This document shows, in pieces, positions 16,044 through 25,784 of a stretch of 64,000 bases of DNA (within the stretch, counting starts at the first letter, position 1; each line of letters starts with the position of its first letter). A program made the translations under genes and the position numbers. This stretch comes from Serratia ficaria (GTDB lineage: Bacteria; Pseudomonadota; Gammaproteobacteria; Enterobacterales; Enterobacteriaceae), in the NCBI RefSeq assembly GCF_900187015.1, contig NZ_LT906479.1, forward strand, positions 1,736,001-1,800,000, given 5' to 3'. Below the pieces are notes generated by a model, which was not told the DNA's origin, did not search any database, and saw only the letters and a list, made by a program, of their open reading frames with translations.

Positions 16044-16664
16044 TCAGGTCAGTTCGCTCATCACGCCGCGCTGATAGGCCGGGCGGGCGCGCAGCTGCTG
16101 GTACCAGCGTTCCAGATTCGGGCGCGGGCGGCGGGCGATCGGCATTTCGAACCAGGCGTAGATAAAGCTGCCGAGCGGGATATCGCCGAAGCCGAATGAC
16201 TCGCCGGAAAGATAGGGCTGGCGTTCCAGCGTTTGTTCCACGATGTCGAAGTGTTTTTCCAGCGTGGCGATCGCCGCCGTGATCTTGTCCATGTCGCGCT
16301 GTTCCGGCGGGGTGCGCACCAGGCCCCAAAATACGATGGAGAAGGGGGCGACCAGGGTCGATGTGGTCCAGTCCATCCATTTTTCGGCGCTGGCGCGCGC
16401 CTGCAGATCCTGCGGATAAAACGACGCGTCGCCAAACTTGGCCGCCAGATAGCGCACGATGGCGTTGGACTCCCACAGCGTGAAGTCGTCGTCCTGCAGC
16501 AGCGGCACCAGGCCGTTGGGGTTCAGTGAACGGTAGCGTTCCTCGTTCACCTTGCCGAATGCGCCGCCGGCGTTGATGTGGGTGTAGTTCAGATCCAGCT
16601 CTGCGGCGCACCACAGCACTTTCCTGACGTTGTTCGAGTTTTCACGGCCCCAGATGGTCAGCAT
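16044..16664 (-). CDS. gstB: Glutathione S-transferase GstB-like
   Basis: Cytosolic GST of 206 residues. The N-terminal thioredoxin-like domain contains SNNVRKVLW, NPNGLVPLLQDDD and the glutathione-binding WESNAIVRYLA; the C-terminal all-helical domain contains EKWMDWTTSTL and RPRPNLERWYQQL. Like E. coli GstB (YliJ), it neighbours yliI. Confidence 0.92.
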   Translation of the reverse strand: MLTIWGRENSNNVRKVLWCAAELDLNYTHINAGGAFGKVNEERYRSLNPNGLVPLLQDDDFTLWESNAIVRYLAAKFGDASFYPQDLQARASAEKWMDWTTSTLVAPFSIVFWGLVRTPPEQRDMDKITAAIATLEKHFDIVEQTLERQPYLSGESFGFGDIPLGSFIYAWFEMPIARRPRPNLERWYQQLRARPAYQRGVMSELT

Positions 16665-16760
16665 GTCATGCCTCTATTTAGCGGGTTAACGAACCTAAGC
16701 CTTTATTCCTACGCCATAAAATGATGTTTGTCACACCGAAAGGCATTTTTTGCCGGCCGC

Positions 16761-17417
16761 TCAGCGTTCCCAGCGGCACACTTCCCAACCCCGTTCCGCC
16801 GCCAGCGCGCTCAGATCGCTGTCGGGGTTGATCACCGTCGCGCTGTCGACGTAGTGCAGCATCGGTGCGTCGTTGAGCGAGTCGCTGTAGCCGTGGCTGT
16901 GTTCGAACTTCAGCTCCGGGCGCTGCGCCAGCCACTGCTGCAGGCGGATGACCTTGCCCTGCTGATAGGTCATGGTGCCGTAGGTGTTGCCGGTAAAGCG
17001 GTCATCGACCACTTCGACGCCGATCGCCAGCGCGCCGTCGGCGCCGAGCTGTTCGGCGATCGGCGCCACCAGGTGTTCGCCGGTGGCGGAGATCACCAGG
17101 ATGCAGTCGCCGCGCTCGCGGTGCCACTGCAGGCGTTCACGGGCGGCGGGGTATACGCGCGGCAGGATATCGCGGCGAATATAGCGCTGCACCCAGCCGG
17201 CCACCGTTCGGGTGCTCAGGCCGGCCAGCGGCGCCAGCGTGGCCTGCATGTAATCCTCCATCGACAGCTTGCCCTGATAGTAAAGCTGCATCAGCTGCTG
17301 TTCCTGCAGTTCCAGCTCCGCCGGCGCGAACCCCTGAGCGACCAGCCAGCGGATCCACAGGCTGGCGCTATCATCATCAATCAGGGTTTCATCCAGGTCG
17401 AATAAGGCTAAATCCAT
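16761..17417 (-). CDS. HAD-IB family phosphatase
   Basis: Haloacid-dehalogenase-type phosphatase of subclass IB (SerB-like). Motif I is FDLDETLIDDD (nucleophile D7, acid D9), motif II is the serine in ILVISATGEH, and the C-terminal acidic motif IV is GYSDSLNDAPML. The ATG at 17417 has GGAG about 8 nt upstream and gives 218 residues; upstream codons in the same frame lack homology. The substrate is unknown; phosphoserine-like or lipid phosphates are usual for this subclass. Confidence 0.88.
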   Translation of the reverse strand: MDLALFDLDETLIDDDSASLWIRWLVAQGFAPAELELQEQQLMQLYYQGKLSMEDYMQATLAPLAGLSTRTVAGWVQRYIRRDILPRVYPAARERLQWHRERGDCILVISATGEHLVAPIAEQLGADGALAIGVEVVDDRFTGNTYGTMTYQQGKVIRLQQWLAQRPELKFEHSHGYSDSLNDAPMLHYVDSATVINPDSDLSALAAERGWEVCRWER

Positions 17418-17701
17418 CAGTATTTCTCCGGCAGGCAGGGAATGGGGGCGCATGAATAATAGCGGATACCGTACGCCGCCAGCCAGCGGCGTCGGTGAAA
17501 TTGCGCAGAGCATAAGAAACATTGATGACAGTTCTGCGACACTTTGTTGAAGCTTTGCATAACTTAGAACGCAACAATATTGGCTCGCCCGGCGGCGGCA
17601 GTGATAACTATGGGGCAACGAGCGCAGCCCTCTGGAGCAGACGATGTTGATAATTCGCCTTTATAGCGGCCCGATCCTGATCGGGGAAGATGAGGAACCG
17701 G

Positions 17702-18733
17702 ATGATGACCACACCACTGACGCTGAAGACGCTGCCGCTGCTGGATCTTTCGCGGCTTGACGGCGAAGCGCGGCAACGGCGGGCGTTTCTCGACGGCCTG
17801 CGGGCGGCGGCGCGCGACGTCGGATTCTTCTATCTGCGCGGACACGGCGTCGATCCGGCGCTGAACGCCGGGCTGCAGCAGTGCGCGCGGCGGTTTTTCG
17901 CGCTGCCGGAGGCCGACAAGCTGGCGGTGCAGATGGTGCATTCGCCGCATTTTCGCGGCTATAACCGCGCGGCGGCGGAGCTGACCCGCGGCCAGCCGGA
18001 CTGGCGCGAACAGTTTGACATCGGCGCCGAACGGCCGGCGCTGTCATTGAACGAGGACAGCCCGCGCTGGGCGCGGCTGCAGGGCCCGAATCAGTGGCCT
18101 AGCGCGCTGCCGGAGCTGAAGCCGCTGCTGCTGCAGTGGCAACGGGCGATGACCGCCATGTCGCTGCGGCTGCTGCGGGCTTTCGCCCTGGCGCTGGCGC
18201 TGCCGGAACGGGCGTTTGATCCGCTGTACGGCGACAAGCCGAACGAACACATCAAGCTGATCCGCTATCCGGGGCGTGAAGCCACGGGAAGCGGGCAGGG
18301 CGTCGGGGCGCACAAGGATTCCGGCTTTCTCAGCTTCCTGCTGCAGGACCGGCAGAAAGGCCTGCAGGTGGAGGTGAGCGAAGGGCGCTGGATCGATGCC
18401 GAACCGCGCGAGGACACGTTCGTGGTGAACATCGGCGAGCTGCTGGAGCTGGCGAGCAACGGCTATCTGCGCGCCACGATGCATCGGGTGGAGACGCCGC
18501 CGGCGGGCAGCGAGCGGCTGTCGATCGCCTTTTTCCTCGGTGCGCGGCTGGACGCGGTGGTACCGCTGTATCGGCTGCCGGCGCATCTGGCGGCCGAGGC
18601 CCGGGGCCCGGCCAGCGATCCGCACAATCCGCTGTTTCGCGACGTCGGCTACAACTACCTGAAAGGGCGCATCCGCTCCCATCCGGACGTCGCGCAGCGC
18701 TACTATCGGGACGTTATCGGCGCCCAGAGATAA
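17702..18733 (+). CDS. Isopenicillin N synthase-like 2-oxoglutarate/Fe(II)-dependent oxygenase
   Basis: Non-haem iron oxygenase of the IPNS superfamily, 343 residues. The N-terminal DIOX_N region contains GFFYLRGHGVDP; the iron-binding facial triad is seen as H and D in GAHKDSGF and the distal H in TMHRVE, followed by the cosubstrate Arg in SERLSIAFF. GAGGA lies 5 nt before the ATG at 17702. Such proteins act on amino acids, lipids or small metabolites; the substrate cannot be told from the sequence. Confidence 0.88.
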   Translation: MMTTPLTLKTLPLLDLSRLDGEARQRRAFLDGLRAAARDVGFFYLRGHGVDPALNAGLQQCARRFFALPEADKLAVQMVHSPHFRGYNRAAAELTRGQPDWREQFDIGAERPALSLNEDSPRWARLQGPNQWPSALPELKPLLLQWQRAMTAMSLRLLRAFALALALPERAFDPLYGDKPNEHIKLIRYPGREATGSGQGVGAHKDSGFLSFLLQDRQKGLQVEVSEGRWIDAEPREDTFVVNIGELLELASNGYLRATMHRVETPPAGSERLSIAFFLGARLDAVVPLYRLPAHLAAEARGPASDPHNPLFRDVGYNYLKGRIRSHPDVAQRYYRDVIGAQR

Positions 18734-18736
18734 CAG

Positions 18737-18758
18737 AGCCCGGCACTGCGCCGGGCTT
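18737..18758. terminator. Hairpin between convergent genes
   Basis: AGCCCGGC (18737-18744) pairs with GCCGGGCT (18750-18757). There is only a weak T run, so termination is plausible but not certain. Confidence 0.5.
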
Positions 18759-18778
18759 GCGCATCTTTCGCCTGCGGG

Positions 18779-19924
18779 TTACTCCGCCAGCGCCTGTTGC
18801 AAATCGGCAATCAGGTCTTCCGCATCCTCGATCCCCACCGACAGCCGCAGCAGCTGCGGGGTAATGCCGGTCTTCAGCCGCTGCTCCAGCGGGATCGAGG
18901 CATGGGTCATGCTGAACGGCTGGCCGATCAGGCTCTCCACGCCGCCCAGGCTCTCCGCCAGGGTGAACAGCTTCGAACGTTTAATCACCCGGCGCGCATA
19001 GGCGTCGTCGCCTTGCAAGCGCACCGAGATCATGCCGCCGAAGCGGCTCATCTGCCGCGCCGCCAGCGCATGCTGCGGATGGCTCGGCAGGCCCGGGTAG
19101 TAAACGTTTTCCACCTGCGGCTGGCTTTCCAGCCACTGGGCGATGCGCAGCGCGCTGTTGCTGTGGCGCTCCATGCGCAGCGCCAGCGTGCGCATGCCGC
19201 GCAGCGTCAGGAAGCTGCTGAACGGATCGAGGATGCCGCCCACCGCGTTCTGCAGGAAGCCAAGCTGCTCCGCCAGCGCCGGGTTGTCGCCCACCGCCGC
19301 CACCCCGGCCACCACGTCGGAATGGCCGTTGAGGTATTTGGTGGCGGAGTGCACCACCAGGTCAAAACCGAGCTCCAGCGGGCGCTGAATATACGGCGAG
19401 GCGAAGGTGTTGTCCGCTACGCTGATCAGCCCGCGCCGTTTGGCGATCGCCGCGATGGCGCGCAGATCGGCCAGCTTGAGCAGCGGGTTGGTGGGGGTTT
19501 CCACCCAGATCATTTTGGTGTCCGGCTCGATCGCCTGCTCCAGCGCGGCGATGTCCGCCGGCGCAACGTAGGTGACGCGCAGGCCGGCGGTGCGGCTGCG
19601 CACCTTTTCCAGCAGGCGATAGGTACCGCCGTACAGATCGTCGACCGCCACCAGATGGCTGCCCTGATCGAGCAGCTCCAGCACCGTCGAGCAGGCCGCC
19701 AGGCCAGAGGCGAAGGCGTAGCCGCGGCTGCCGCCCTCCAGTGCGGCGATGGCGCTTTCCAGCGCGGTGCGCGTCGGGTTGGCGCTGCGCGAATATTCAT
19801 AGCCGGTATGCTCGCCCGGCGCCGGTTGGGCGTAGGTGGAGGTGGCGTAAATCGCCGGCATCACGGCGCCGGTGGCGTCGGGGGTGTAACCTGCGTGAAC
19901 GGTCAACGTATCAAACTTGGCCAT
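18779..19924 (-). CDS. PLP-dependent trans-sulfuration enzyme (cystathionine gamma-lyase / gamma-synthase type)
   Basis: Cys/Met metabolism PLP-enzyme family, 381 residues. The PLP-lysine region is HSATKYLNGHSD, and the family blocks ASGLAACSTVLELL, VETPTNPLLKL, DNTFASPYIQRP and SLGGVESLIGQP are all present. It lies 12 nt downstream of cystathionine beta-synthase, so its likely role is cystathionine gamma-lyase (cystathionine to cysteine + 2-oxobutyrate) in reverse trans-sulfuration. Sequence alone does not separate lyase from gamma-synthase. Confidence 0.85.
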   Translation of the reverse strand: MAKFDTLTVHAGYTPDATGAVMPAIYATSTYAQPAPGEHTGYEYSRSANPTRTALESAIAALEGGSRGYAFASGLAACSTVLELLDQGSHLVAVDDLYGGTYRLLEKVRSRTAGLRVTYVAPADIAALEQAIEPDTKMIWVETPTNPLLKLADLRAIAAIAKRRGLISVADNTFASPYIQRPLELGFDLVVHSATKYLNGHSDVVAGVAAVGDNPALAEQLGFLQNAVGGILDPFSSFLTLRGMRTLALRMERHSNSALRIAQWLESQPQVENVYYPGLPSHPQHALAARQMSRFGGMISVRLQGDDAYARRVIKRSKLFTLAESLGGVESLIGQPFSMTHASIPLEQRLKTGITPQLLRLSVGIEDAEDLIADLQQALAE

Positions 19925-19936
19925 AACGGATCCTTA

Positions 19937-21304
19937 TTAACGTAATTTTTGGCGCCAGGCGTTAAGCACGTCTGTGCGGGTGATCAGGCCGAGGAAGCGC
20001 TCGCCGTCGAGCACTACCGCGACATGGCCGTGGTTGAAAGTGGCCTGCAGGTCCCGATAGCCGGCCTCTTTTTGCAGCGTGTCGACCTGTTGGGTCATGG
20101 CGCTGCTGGCAGGCAGGCTGAAGTGGGCGGCGTCCGCCTGCACGGCGTTCAGCAGATCCCATTCGTCGATCAGGCCGACCACCCGGTCGCCCTCCAGCAC
20201 CGGCAGCTGCGAGATGTCGTACAGCCGCATGCGGGCGTGCACGATCGCCAGCGTGTCTTCCGGCGAGACGGATACCGCGGCGCCTTCGTCGTGGCGGTAG
20301 GCGATCAGATCGCGCAGATCGCCGTGCTGCGGCTTGCTCAGCAGCCCCTGCTCCAACATCCAGTGGTCGTTATACATTTTAGACAGGTATTTGTTGCCGC
20401 TGTCGCAGACGAAGGTCACCACCCGCTTGGGTTCGGTCTGCGCGCGGCAATAGCGCAGCGCGGCGGCCAGCAGGGTGCCGGTGGAAGAACCCGCCAATAC
20501 GCCTTCCTTGCGCAGCAGGTCGCGCGCGGTGGTGAAGGCTTCAGCGTCGCCGATGCGGTAAGCGTTACGCACCTGGCCGAAGTCGCTCAGCGGCGGGACG
20601 AAGTCCTCACCGATGCCTTCCACCAACCAACTGCCGGCTTCGCCAATCTGGCCGTTGTCCAGGTAGTCCGCCAGGATCGAGCCGGCGGGATCGGCCAGCA
20701 CGAACTCGGTTTGCGGGGAAACCTCGGCGAAATACTGGCTCAGCCCGCCCAGCGTGCCGCCGGAGCCGACGCCGACCGCGATGGCGTCCACCCGATGGTC
20801 CATCTGCCGCCACAGTTCCGGTGCGGTGGTGTTGGCATGGGCCGCCGGGTTGGCCGGGTTGTTGAACTGGTCGATATAAAAGGCGCCGGGGATCTCATCC
20901 GCCAGGCGTTTGGCGTAATCCTGATAATAGGCCGGATGGCCCTTGCCGACGTCCGAACGGGTCAGCAGCACCTCCACGCCCAGCGCGCGCAGGTGGAAGA
21001 TCTTCTCGCGGCTCATTTTGTCCGGCACCACCAGCAGCAGCTTGTAGCCTTTCAGCGCCGCCACCAGCGCCAACCCCAGGCCGGTGTTGCCGGCGGTGGC
21101 CTCAATGATGGTGCCGCCCGGTTGCAGGCGGCCGTCGCGTTCGGCCTGCTCGATCATCGACAGCGCCACGCGATCCTTGATCGAACCGCCGGGATTCTGG
21201 TTTTCCAGTTTGACGAACAGCCGGCACGGGCCGGTATCGAACTGGGTCAGCTCCAGCATCGGGGTGTTGCCGATCATATCGATGACGGAAAGGGGGATTG
21301 CCAT
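19937..21304 (-). CDS. Cystathionine beta-synthase (PLP domain plus CBS-domain pair)
   Basis: Condenses serine and homocysteine to cystathionine. The N-terminal fold-type II PLP domain (about residues 1-325) has the PLP lysine K43 in PGGSIKDRV and the glycine loop ATAGNTGLG; the C-terminal ~120 residues form two CBS domains (around SPEDTLAIVHARM and VDTLQKEAGYRDL). At 455 residues it is the long, regulatory CBS form rather than CysK/CysM. It is the first gene of a two-gene operon with the gamma-lyase type enzyme. Confidence 0.88.
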   Translation of the reverse strand: MAIPLSVIDMIGNTPMLELTQFDTGPCRLFVKLENQNPGGSIKDRVALSMIEQAERDGRLQPGGTIIEATAGNTGLGLALVAALKGYKLLLVVPDKMSREKIFHLRALGVEVLLTRSDVGKGHPAYYQDYAKRLADEIPGAFYIDQFNNPANPAAHANTTAPELWRQMDHRVDAIAVGVGSGGTLGGLSQYFAEVSPQTEFVLADPAGSILADYLDNGQIGEAGSWLVEGIGEDFVPPLSDFGQVRNAYRIGDAEAFTTARDLLRKEGVLAGSSTGTLLAAALRYCRAQTEPKRVVTFVCDSGNKYLSKMYNDHWMLEQGLLSKPQHGDLRDLIAYRHDEGAAVSVSPEDTLAIVHARMRLYDISQLPVLEGDRVVGLIDEWDLLNAVQADAAHFSLPASSAMTQQVDTLQKEAGYRDLQATFNHGHVAVVLDGERFLGLITRTDVLNAWRQKLR

Positions 21305-21770
21305 GACTCATCTCCAGGATAATTCGGTTTAAAAACCGTTGTATGGATGATAACTCTGTGAATGAGCGCATCAAAAAGAACAAATAACCGTCATATATGC
21401 ATTTTTGGAATATATTAAGCTGGTTTGGACGTAAAGAAGCATGGATGTTTGGCGGTGCGGAAGTGTGGCCGTTTAGCCGTGAGCGGTATAAGAAATGTCC
21501 GTTAAGGCGCTTTTTTAAGCCAGATCTGGGAGCCAGCGTACAGTTATGTAAAAATGCTGAAAATTCACGCTAAACCCTGCAAAAATAAGATAAATCACAT
21601 AAACTCACAGCAAGGGCATTTTCGGTGCGCTGTTCACCCGTTACGGGCGCCGCAGGGAATTCGCGGTGGGCACAAGCGCATCGGGCCACTCTCGCTGGTT
21701 GGCTGAAAACGTGAACATGTTTGAAAGTTAACGCTATTTCAATGATTTGAATGGACACTCTGGCGACGTC
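21305..21770. other. Intergenic region between divergent CBS-type gene and dacC
   Basis: About 466 bases without a credible gene. It must hold the divergent promoters of the trans-sulfuration operon and of dacC. It is AT-rich around 21380-21420 and 21540-21600. I see no clear operator, riboswitch or terminator. Confidence 0.5.
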
Positions 21771-22976
21771 ATGATGAAAAAAAACTTATCCACCTCCCTT
21801 AAAAAACTGACCTTCAGCGTTGGCATCCTGTTGTTGGCCGCACCCGCCGTACGCGCGGCGGAACCGCCGGCACCGCCGCAGGTAGACGCCAAAGCCTTTG
21901 TGCTGATGGACTACAACAGCGGCAAGATCCTGACCGAAGGCAATCCGGACACCCGTCTCGATCCCGCCAGCCTGACCAAGATCATGTCCAGCTACGTGAT
22001 CGGCCAGGCGATCAAGGCCGGCAAGATCAAACCGGAAGATTTGGTGACCGTCGGCAAAGACGCCTGGGCGCCCGGCAATCCGGCGCTGCGCGGCTCCTCG
22101 CTGATGTTTGTCAAGCCGGGCGATCAGGTGCCGGTGCTGGAGCTGAATAAGGGCATCGTGATCCAATCGGGCAACGACGCCAGCATCGCGTTGGCGGACT
22201 ACGTGGCGGGCAGCCAGGATTCGTTCGTCGGCCTGATGAACAACTACGCCAAATCGCTGGGGCTGCAGAACACGCATTTCCTGACGGTGCACGGTCTGGA
22301 TGCCGAAGGGCAATACAGCACCGCGCGCGACATGGCGCTGCTGAGCCAGGCGCTGATCCGCGACGTGCCGGAAGAATACGCACTGCATAAAGAGAAAGAG
22401 TTCACCTTCAACAAGATCCGCCAGGTGAACCGCAACCGCCTGCTGTGGAGCTCGAACCTCAACGTCGACGGCATCAAAACCGGCTACACCAGCGGCGCCG
22501 GGCATAACTTGGTGGCTTCGGCCACCGATGGCCCGATGCGCCTGATTTCGGTGGTGCTGGGCGCGCCGAGCGACCGCATCCGCTTTAGCGAAAGCGAAAA
22601 GCTGCTGACCTGGGGTTTCCGCTTCTATGAAACCGCCACGCCAATCAAGGCCGACAAGCCGTTCGTCACCCAGAAGGTGTGGTTCGGCGACGTCGGTGAA
22701 GTGCCGCTGGGCGTCGCCAAAGACGCCTCGGTCACCATTCCGAAAGGGCAGATGAAAAACCTGAAGGCCAGCTACAAGCTGAACCAACCGGCGCTGGAGG
22801 CGCCGCTGGCCAAGAATCAGGTGGTCGGCACCATCGATTTCCAGCTGGATGGCAAAACCATCGAACAGCACCCGCTGGTGGTGATGCAGGAAGTGAAAGA
22901 GGGTAACTTCTTCAGCCGCATTTGGGACATGGTGATGATGAAGCTGACCCAGTGGTTCGGCGGCATCTTCGGTTAA
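21771..22976 (+). CDS. dacC: D-alanyl-D-alanine carboxypeptidase (penicillin-binding protein 6 type)
   Basis: Low-molecular-mass PBP that trims pentapeptides in peptidoglycan. The order is signal peptide (about residues 1-29, ending AVRAA), peptidase S11 domain with SLTK (S67-K70), SGN (133-135) and KTG (236-238), then a PBP5/6 C-terminal domain and an amphipathic membrane anchor ([12 protein letters not shown]). It has 401 residues. The ATG at 21771 and the one at 21774 are both possible. The C-terminal anchor and gene neighbourhood (yliI-gstB-dacC-deoR-ybjG in E. coli) favour dacC over dacA. Confidence 0.93.
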   Translation: MMKKNLSTSLKKLTFSVGILLLAAPAVRAAEPPAPPQVDAKAFVLMDYNSGKILTEGNPDTRLDPASLTKIMSSYVIGQAIKAGKIKPEDLVTVGKDAWAPGNPALRGSSLMFVKPGDQVPVLELNKGIVIQSGNDASIALADYVAGSQDSFVGLMNNYAKSLGLQNTHFLTVHGLDAEGQYSTARDMALLSQALIRDVPEEYALHKEKEFTFNKIRQVNRNRLLWSSNLNVDGIKTGYTSGAGHNLVASATDGPMRLISVVLGAPSDRIRFSESEKLLTWGFRFYETATPIKADKPFVTQKVWFGDVGEVPLGVAKDASVTIPKGQMKNLKASYKLNQPALEAPLAKNQVVGTIDFQLDGKTIEQHPLVVMQEVKEGNFFSRIWDMVMMKLTQWFGGIFG

Positions 22977-23000
22977 CCACTCGGTTAATGCAGAATGAAA

Positions 23001-23026
23001 AGGGCGCCCCGCGGCGCCCTTGTTGT
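23001..23026 (+). terminator. Terminator after dacC
   Basis: AGGGCGCC (23001-23008) pairs with GGCGCCCT (23013-23020), followed by TGTTGT. It lies between the convergent dacC and sdaB. Confidence 0.7.
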
Positions 23027-24393
23027 CAGTTGCAGGCCACCACCTTGATCGCCAGCCCGCCCTGCGAGGTCTCGCGGTATTTGGCGTTCATGTCCTTGCC
23101 GGTCTCGTACATGGTTTCGATCACCTTATCCAGACACACCCGCGGCTCGCTGGTGCGGCGCAGCGCCATGCGCGCGGCATTGACCGCCTTCACGGCGGAA
23201 ATCGCGTTGCGTTCGATACAGGGCACCTGAACCTGGCCGGCCAGCGGATCGCAGGTCAACCCCAGATGGTGCTCCATGGCGATCTCCGCCGCGATGCACA
23301 CCTGCGCCGGGCTGCCGCCCATCAGCTCCGCCAGGCCGGCGGCCGCCATCGAACAGGCGACGCCCACCTCGCCCTGGCAGCCCACTTCGGCGCCGGAAAT
23401 GGAGGCGTTCATCTTGTACAGCGCGCCGATCACCCCGGACGCCAGGAAATAGCGGCTGTAAGAGTTGGGGTTAACCGGGCGGATAAACTGGTCGTAGTAG
23501 GCCAGCACCGCCGGGATGATGCCGCAGGCGCCGTTGGTGGGCGCGGTCACCACGCGGCCGCCGGCGGCGTTCTCTTCGTTGACCGCGAAGGCGAACATGT
23601 TGATCCAGTCGACCACGTTCATCGGATCGATGTTGTTCTTGTCGCCGGTCACCAGAATGCGCCGCAGGGCCGCGGCGCGGCGCTGCACCTTCATCGGGCC
23701 GGGCAGCAGGCCCTCGGTATTCATGCCGCGTTCGATGCCGGCGCGCATCACCTGCCAGACGTCGGCGAAGTGGGCGTCTATCTCGGCCTTGCTGCGCAGC
23801 GCCAGCTCGTTTTGCATCACCAGGCCGGACAACGACAGGCCGGCGTCCTTGCAGTGCTGCTGCAGATCGCGAGCCGATGCGAACGGATAGGGCACCGGCT
23901 TCGCATTGCCGGCGGTCTGGCCGAAATGCTCTTCATCGACGATGAAGCCGCCGCCGGTGGAATAATAGGTCTTGCTGTGCAGCAGGCGTTCGCCGGCGAA
24001 GGCGCGGATGCGCATGCCGTTTTCATGCAGCGGCAGATTGTCGCGGTGGAAATTCATGCCGCCCTGCGGCGGGAAATCCACTTCGTGGCAGCCGTTGGCC
24101 AGCGGCAGGCGGCCGCGCTGTTCAACGTCGCGGATAAAGCCCGGGATGCTGTCGATGTCCACGTCGTGCGGCAGGTTGCCCGCCAGGCCCATGATAATGG
24201 CGATATCGGTGTGGTGGCCCTTGCCGGTCAGCGACAGCGAGCCGTAGACGTCGACCACCACGCGGGTGGCGTCCATCAGCTGTTGGTGAGCGATCAAATC
24301 GTCGATGAACTGTTTGCCGGCTTTCATCGGGCCGACGGTGTGGGAACTGGATGGGCCGATGCCAATTTTGAAAATATCGAAAACGCTGACCAT
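23026..24393 (-). CDS. sdaB: L-serine dehydratase (L-serine ammonia-lyase)
   Basis: 4Fe-4S enzyme that deaminates L-serine to pyruvate and ammonia. It is 455 residues, with the single-chain arrangement of a beta-type N-terminal part (MVSVFDIFKIGIGPSSSHTV) and an alpha-type C-terminal part. Iron-sulfur cysteines are expected in TNGACGIIPA, AEVGCQGEVGVAC and LTCDPLAG, all visible. It follows the serine transporter sdaC by about 90 nt on the same strand, as in the E. coli sdaCB operon. Confidence 0.94.
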   Translation of the reverse strand: MVSVFDIFKIGIGPSSSHTVGPMKAGKQFIDDLIAHQQLMDATRVVVDVYGSLSLTGKGHHTDIAIIMGLAGNLPHDVDIDSIPGFIRDVEQRGRLPLANGCHEVDFPPQGGMNFHRDNLPLHENGMRIRAFAGERLLHSKTYYSTGGGFIVDEEHFGQTAGNAKPVPYPFASARDLQQHCKDAGLSLSGLVMQNELALRSKAEIDAHFADVWQVMRAGIERGMNTEGLLPGPMKVQRRAAALRRILVTGDKNNIDPMNVVDWINMFAFAVNEENAAGGRVVTAPTNGACGIIPAVLAYYDQFIRPVNPNSYSRYFLASGVIGALYKMNASISGAEVGCQGEVGVACSMAAAGLAELMGGSPAQVCIAAEIAMEHHLGLTCDPLAGQVQVPCIERNAISAVKAVNAARMALRRTSEPRVCLDKVIETMYETGKDMNAKYRETSQGGLAIKVVACN

Positions 24394-24485
24394 AGTCTCG
24401 CCTCCTTCTTCAGGTGTCAGGCGGTTAATACGGGAAATGGGGCGGTGCGGGAGGGCCGGCGCACGGGGGCGCCGGCCGGGCGCGA

Positions 24486-25784
24486 TTAGCCGATCAGGCT
24501 GAACACGATAGCGGAGATGGCGATCAGGCCCATCACCACCACGAACAGGTTGCTGATGTGGCCGCTGTACTTGCGCATGGCGGGCACTTTACGGATGGCG
24601 TACATCGGCATCAGGAACAGCAGCATGGCGATGATTGGGCCGCCCAGGGTTTCGATCATGCCCAGGATGCTTGGGTTCAGGGTGGCGACGATCCAGGTGG
24701 TCACCAGCATGAAGATGGCGGTCATGCGGTTCAGCTTGTCGGTGCTGACGGTTTTGCCGCGGCTCTTCATCGACTTGGCCACCAGGCCGTTGAAGCCTTC
24801 ACGGGCGCCCAGGTAGTGGCCCAGGAAGGATTTGGTGATGGCGACGAAGGCGATGACCGGCGCGATGTACTCGATCATCGGGTTGTTAAAGTGGTTGGCC
24901 AGGTAAGACAGGATCGAGATGTTCTGCGCCTTGGCTTCCGCCAGGTTTTCCGGCGACAGGCTCAGCACGCAGCTGAACACGAAGAACATCACGGTCAGCA
25001 CCATCATGATGTGGGCGTAAGCCAGAATGCGCGAACATTTCTTCTCGGCGTCCGGGCCGTATTCTTCACGCTTGGCGACGGCGAAGGCGGAGATGATCGG
25101 CGAGTGGTTGAAGGAGAACACCATGACCGGGATCGCCAGCCACAGGGTCATGATCAGGCCATGGCCCATGCCGGTGCCGGAACCTGACAGGGAGACGTTT
25201 TCGAAGATGGCGCCGGTCCAGTTCGGGATCAGGTACAGGGCCAGCAGCATCAGCACCGCGACGAACGGGAACACCAGGATGCTCATGGTCTTCACGATGG
25301 CTTGCTCGCCGAAGCGCACGATGGTCATCAGGCCGACGATCAGGATCAGCGACAGGATGGCGCGCGGCGGTGAGGTCATGCCCAACTGGTGGGTAATGAA
25401 GCTGTCGACGGTGTTGGTGATCGCCACGCTGTACACCAGCAAAATCGGGTAGATGGCGAAGAAGTACAACAGGGTAATCAGTTTGCCGGCGCTGATGCCG
25501 AAATGTTCTTCCACGACTTCGGTGATGTCTTCGCCGGGATTTTTGCCGGACAGAACGAAGCGGCACAGGCCGCGGTGGGCGAAGAAGGTCATCGGGAAGG
25601 CGATGATGGCCATGATGATCAGGGGAATCAAACCGCCGATGCCGGCGTTGATCGGCAGGAACAGCACGCCAGCGCCGATGGCGGTGCCGTACAGGCCCAG
25701 CATCCACATGGTGTCCGTTTTACGCCAGGTACTGGTGGAGCCAGAAGCCGCAGAGGCAATAGTGCCGGTCTGTGTAGTGTCCAT
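24486..25784 (-). CDS. sdaC: Serine:H+ symporter (HAAAP family)
   Basis: Inner-membrane hydroxy/aromatic amino acid permease with about 11 membrane segments, 432 residues. Typical blocks are [20 protein letters not shown] near the start and [12 protein letters not shown]. The ATG at 25784 has CGGAG 6 nt upstream and is preferred over a start seven codons earlier. It feeds serine to SdaB, encoded downstream. Confidence 0.94.
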   Translation of the reverse strand: MDTTQTGTIASAASGSTSTWRKTDTMWMLGLYGTAIGAGVLFLPINAGIGGLIPLIIMAIIAFPMTFFAHRGLCRFVLSGKNPGEDITEVVEEHFGISAGKLITLLYFFAIYPILLVYSVAITNTVDSFITHQLGMTSPPRAILSLILIVGLMTIVRFGEQAIVKTMSILVFPFVAVLMLLALYLIPNWTGAIFENVSLSGSGTGMGHGLIMTLWLAIPVMVFSFNHSPIISAFAVAKREEYGPDAEKKCSRILAYAHIMMVLTVMFFVFSCVLSLSPENLAEAKAQNISILSYLANHFNNPMIEYIAPVIAFVAITKSFLGHYLGAREGFNGLVAKSMKSRGKTVSTDKLNRMTAIFMLVTTWIVATLNPSILGMIETLGGPIIAMLLFLMPMYAIRKVPAMRKYSGHISNLFVVVMGLIAISAIVFSLIG

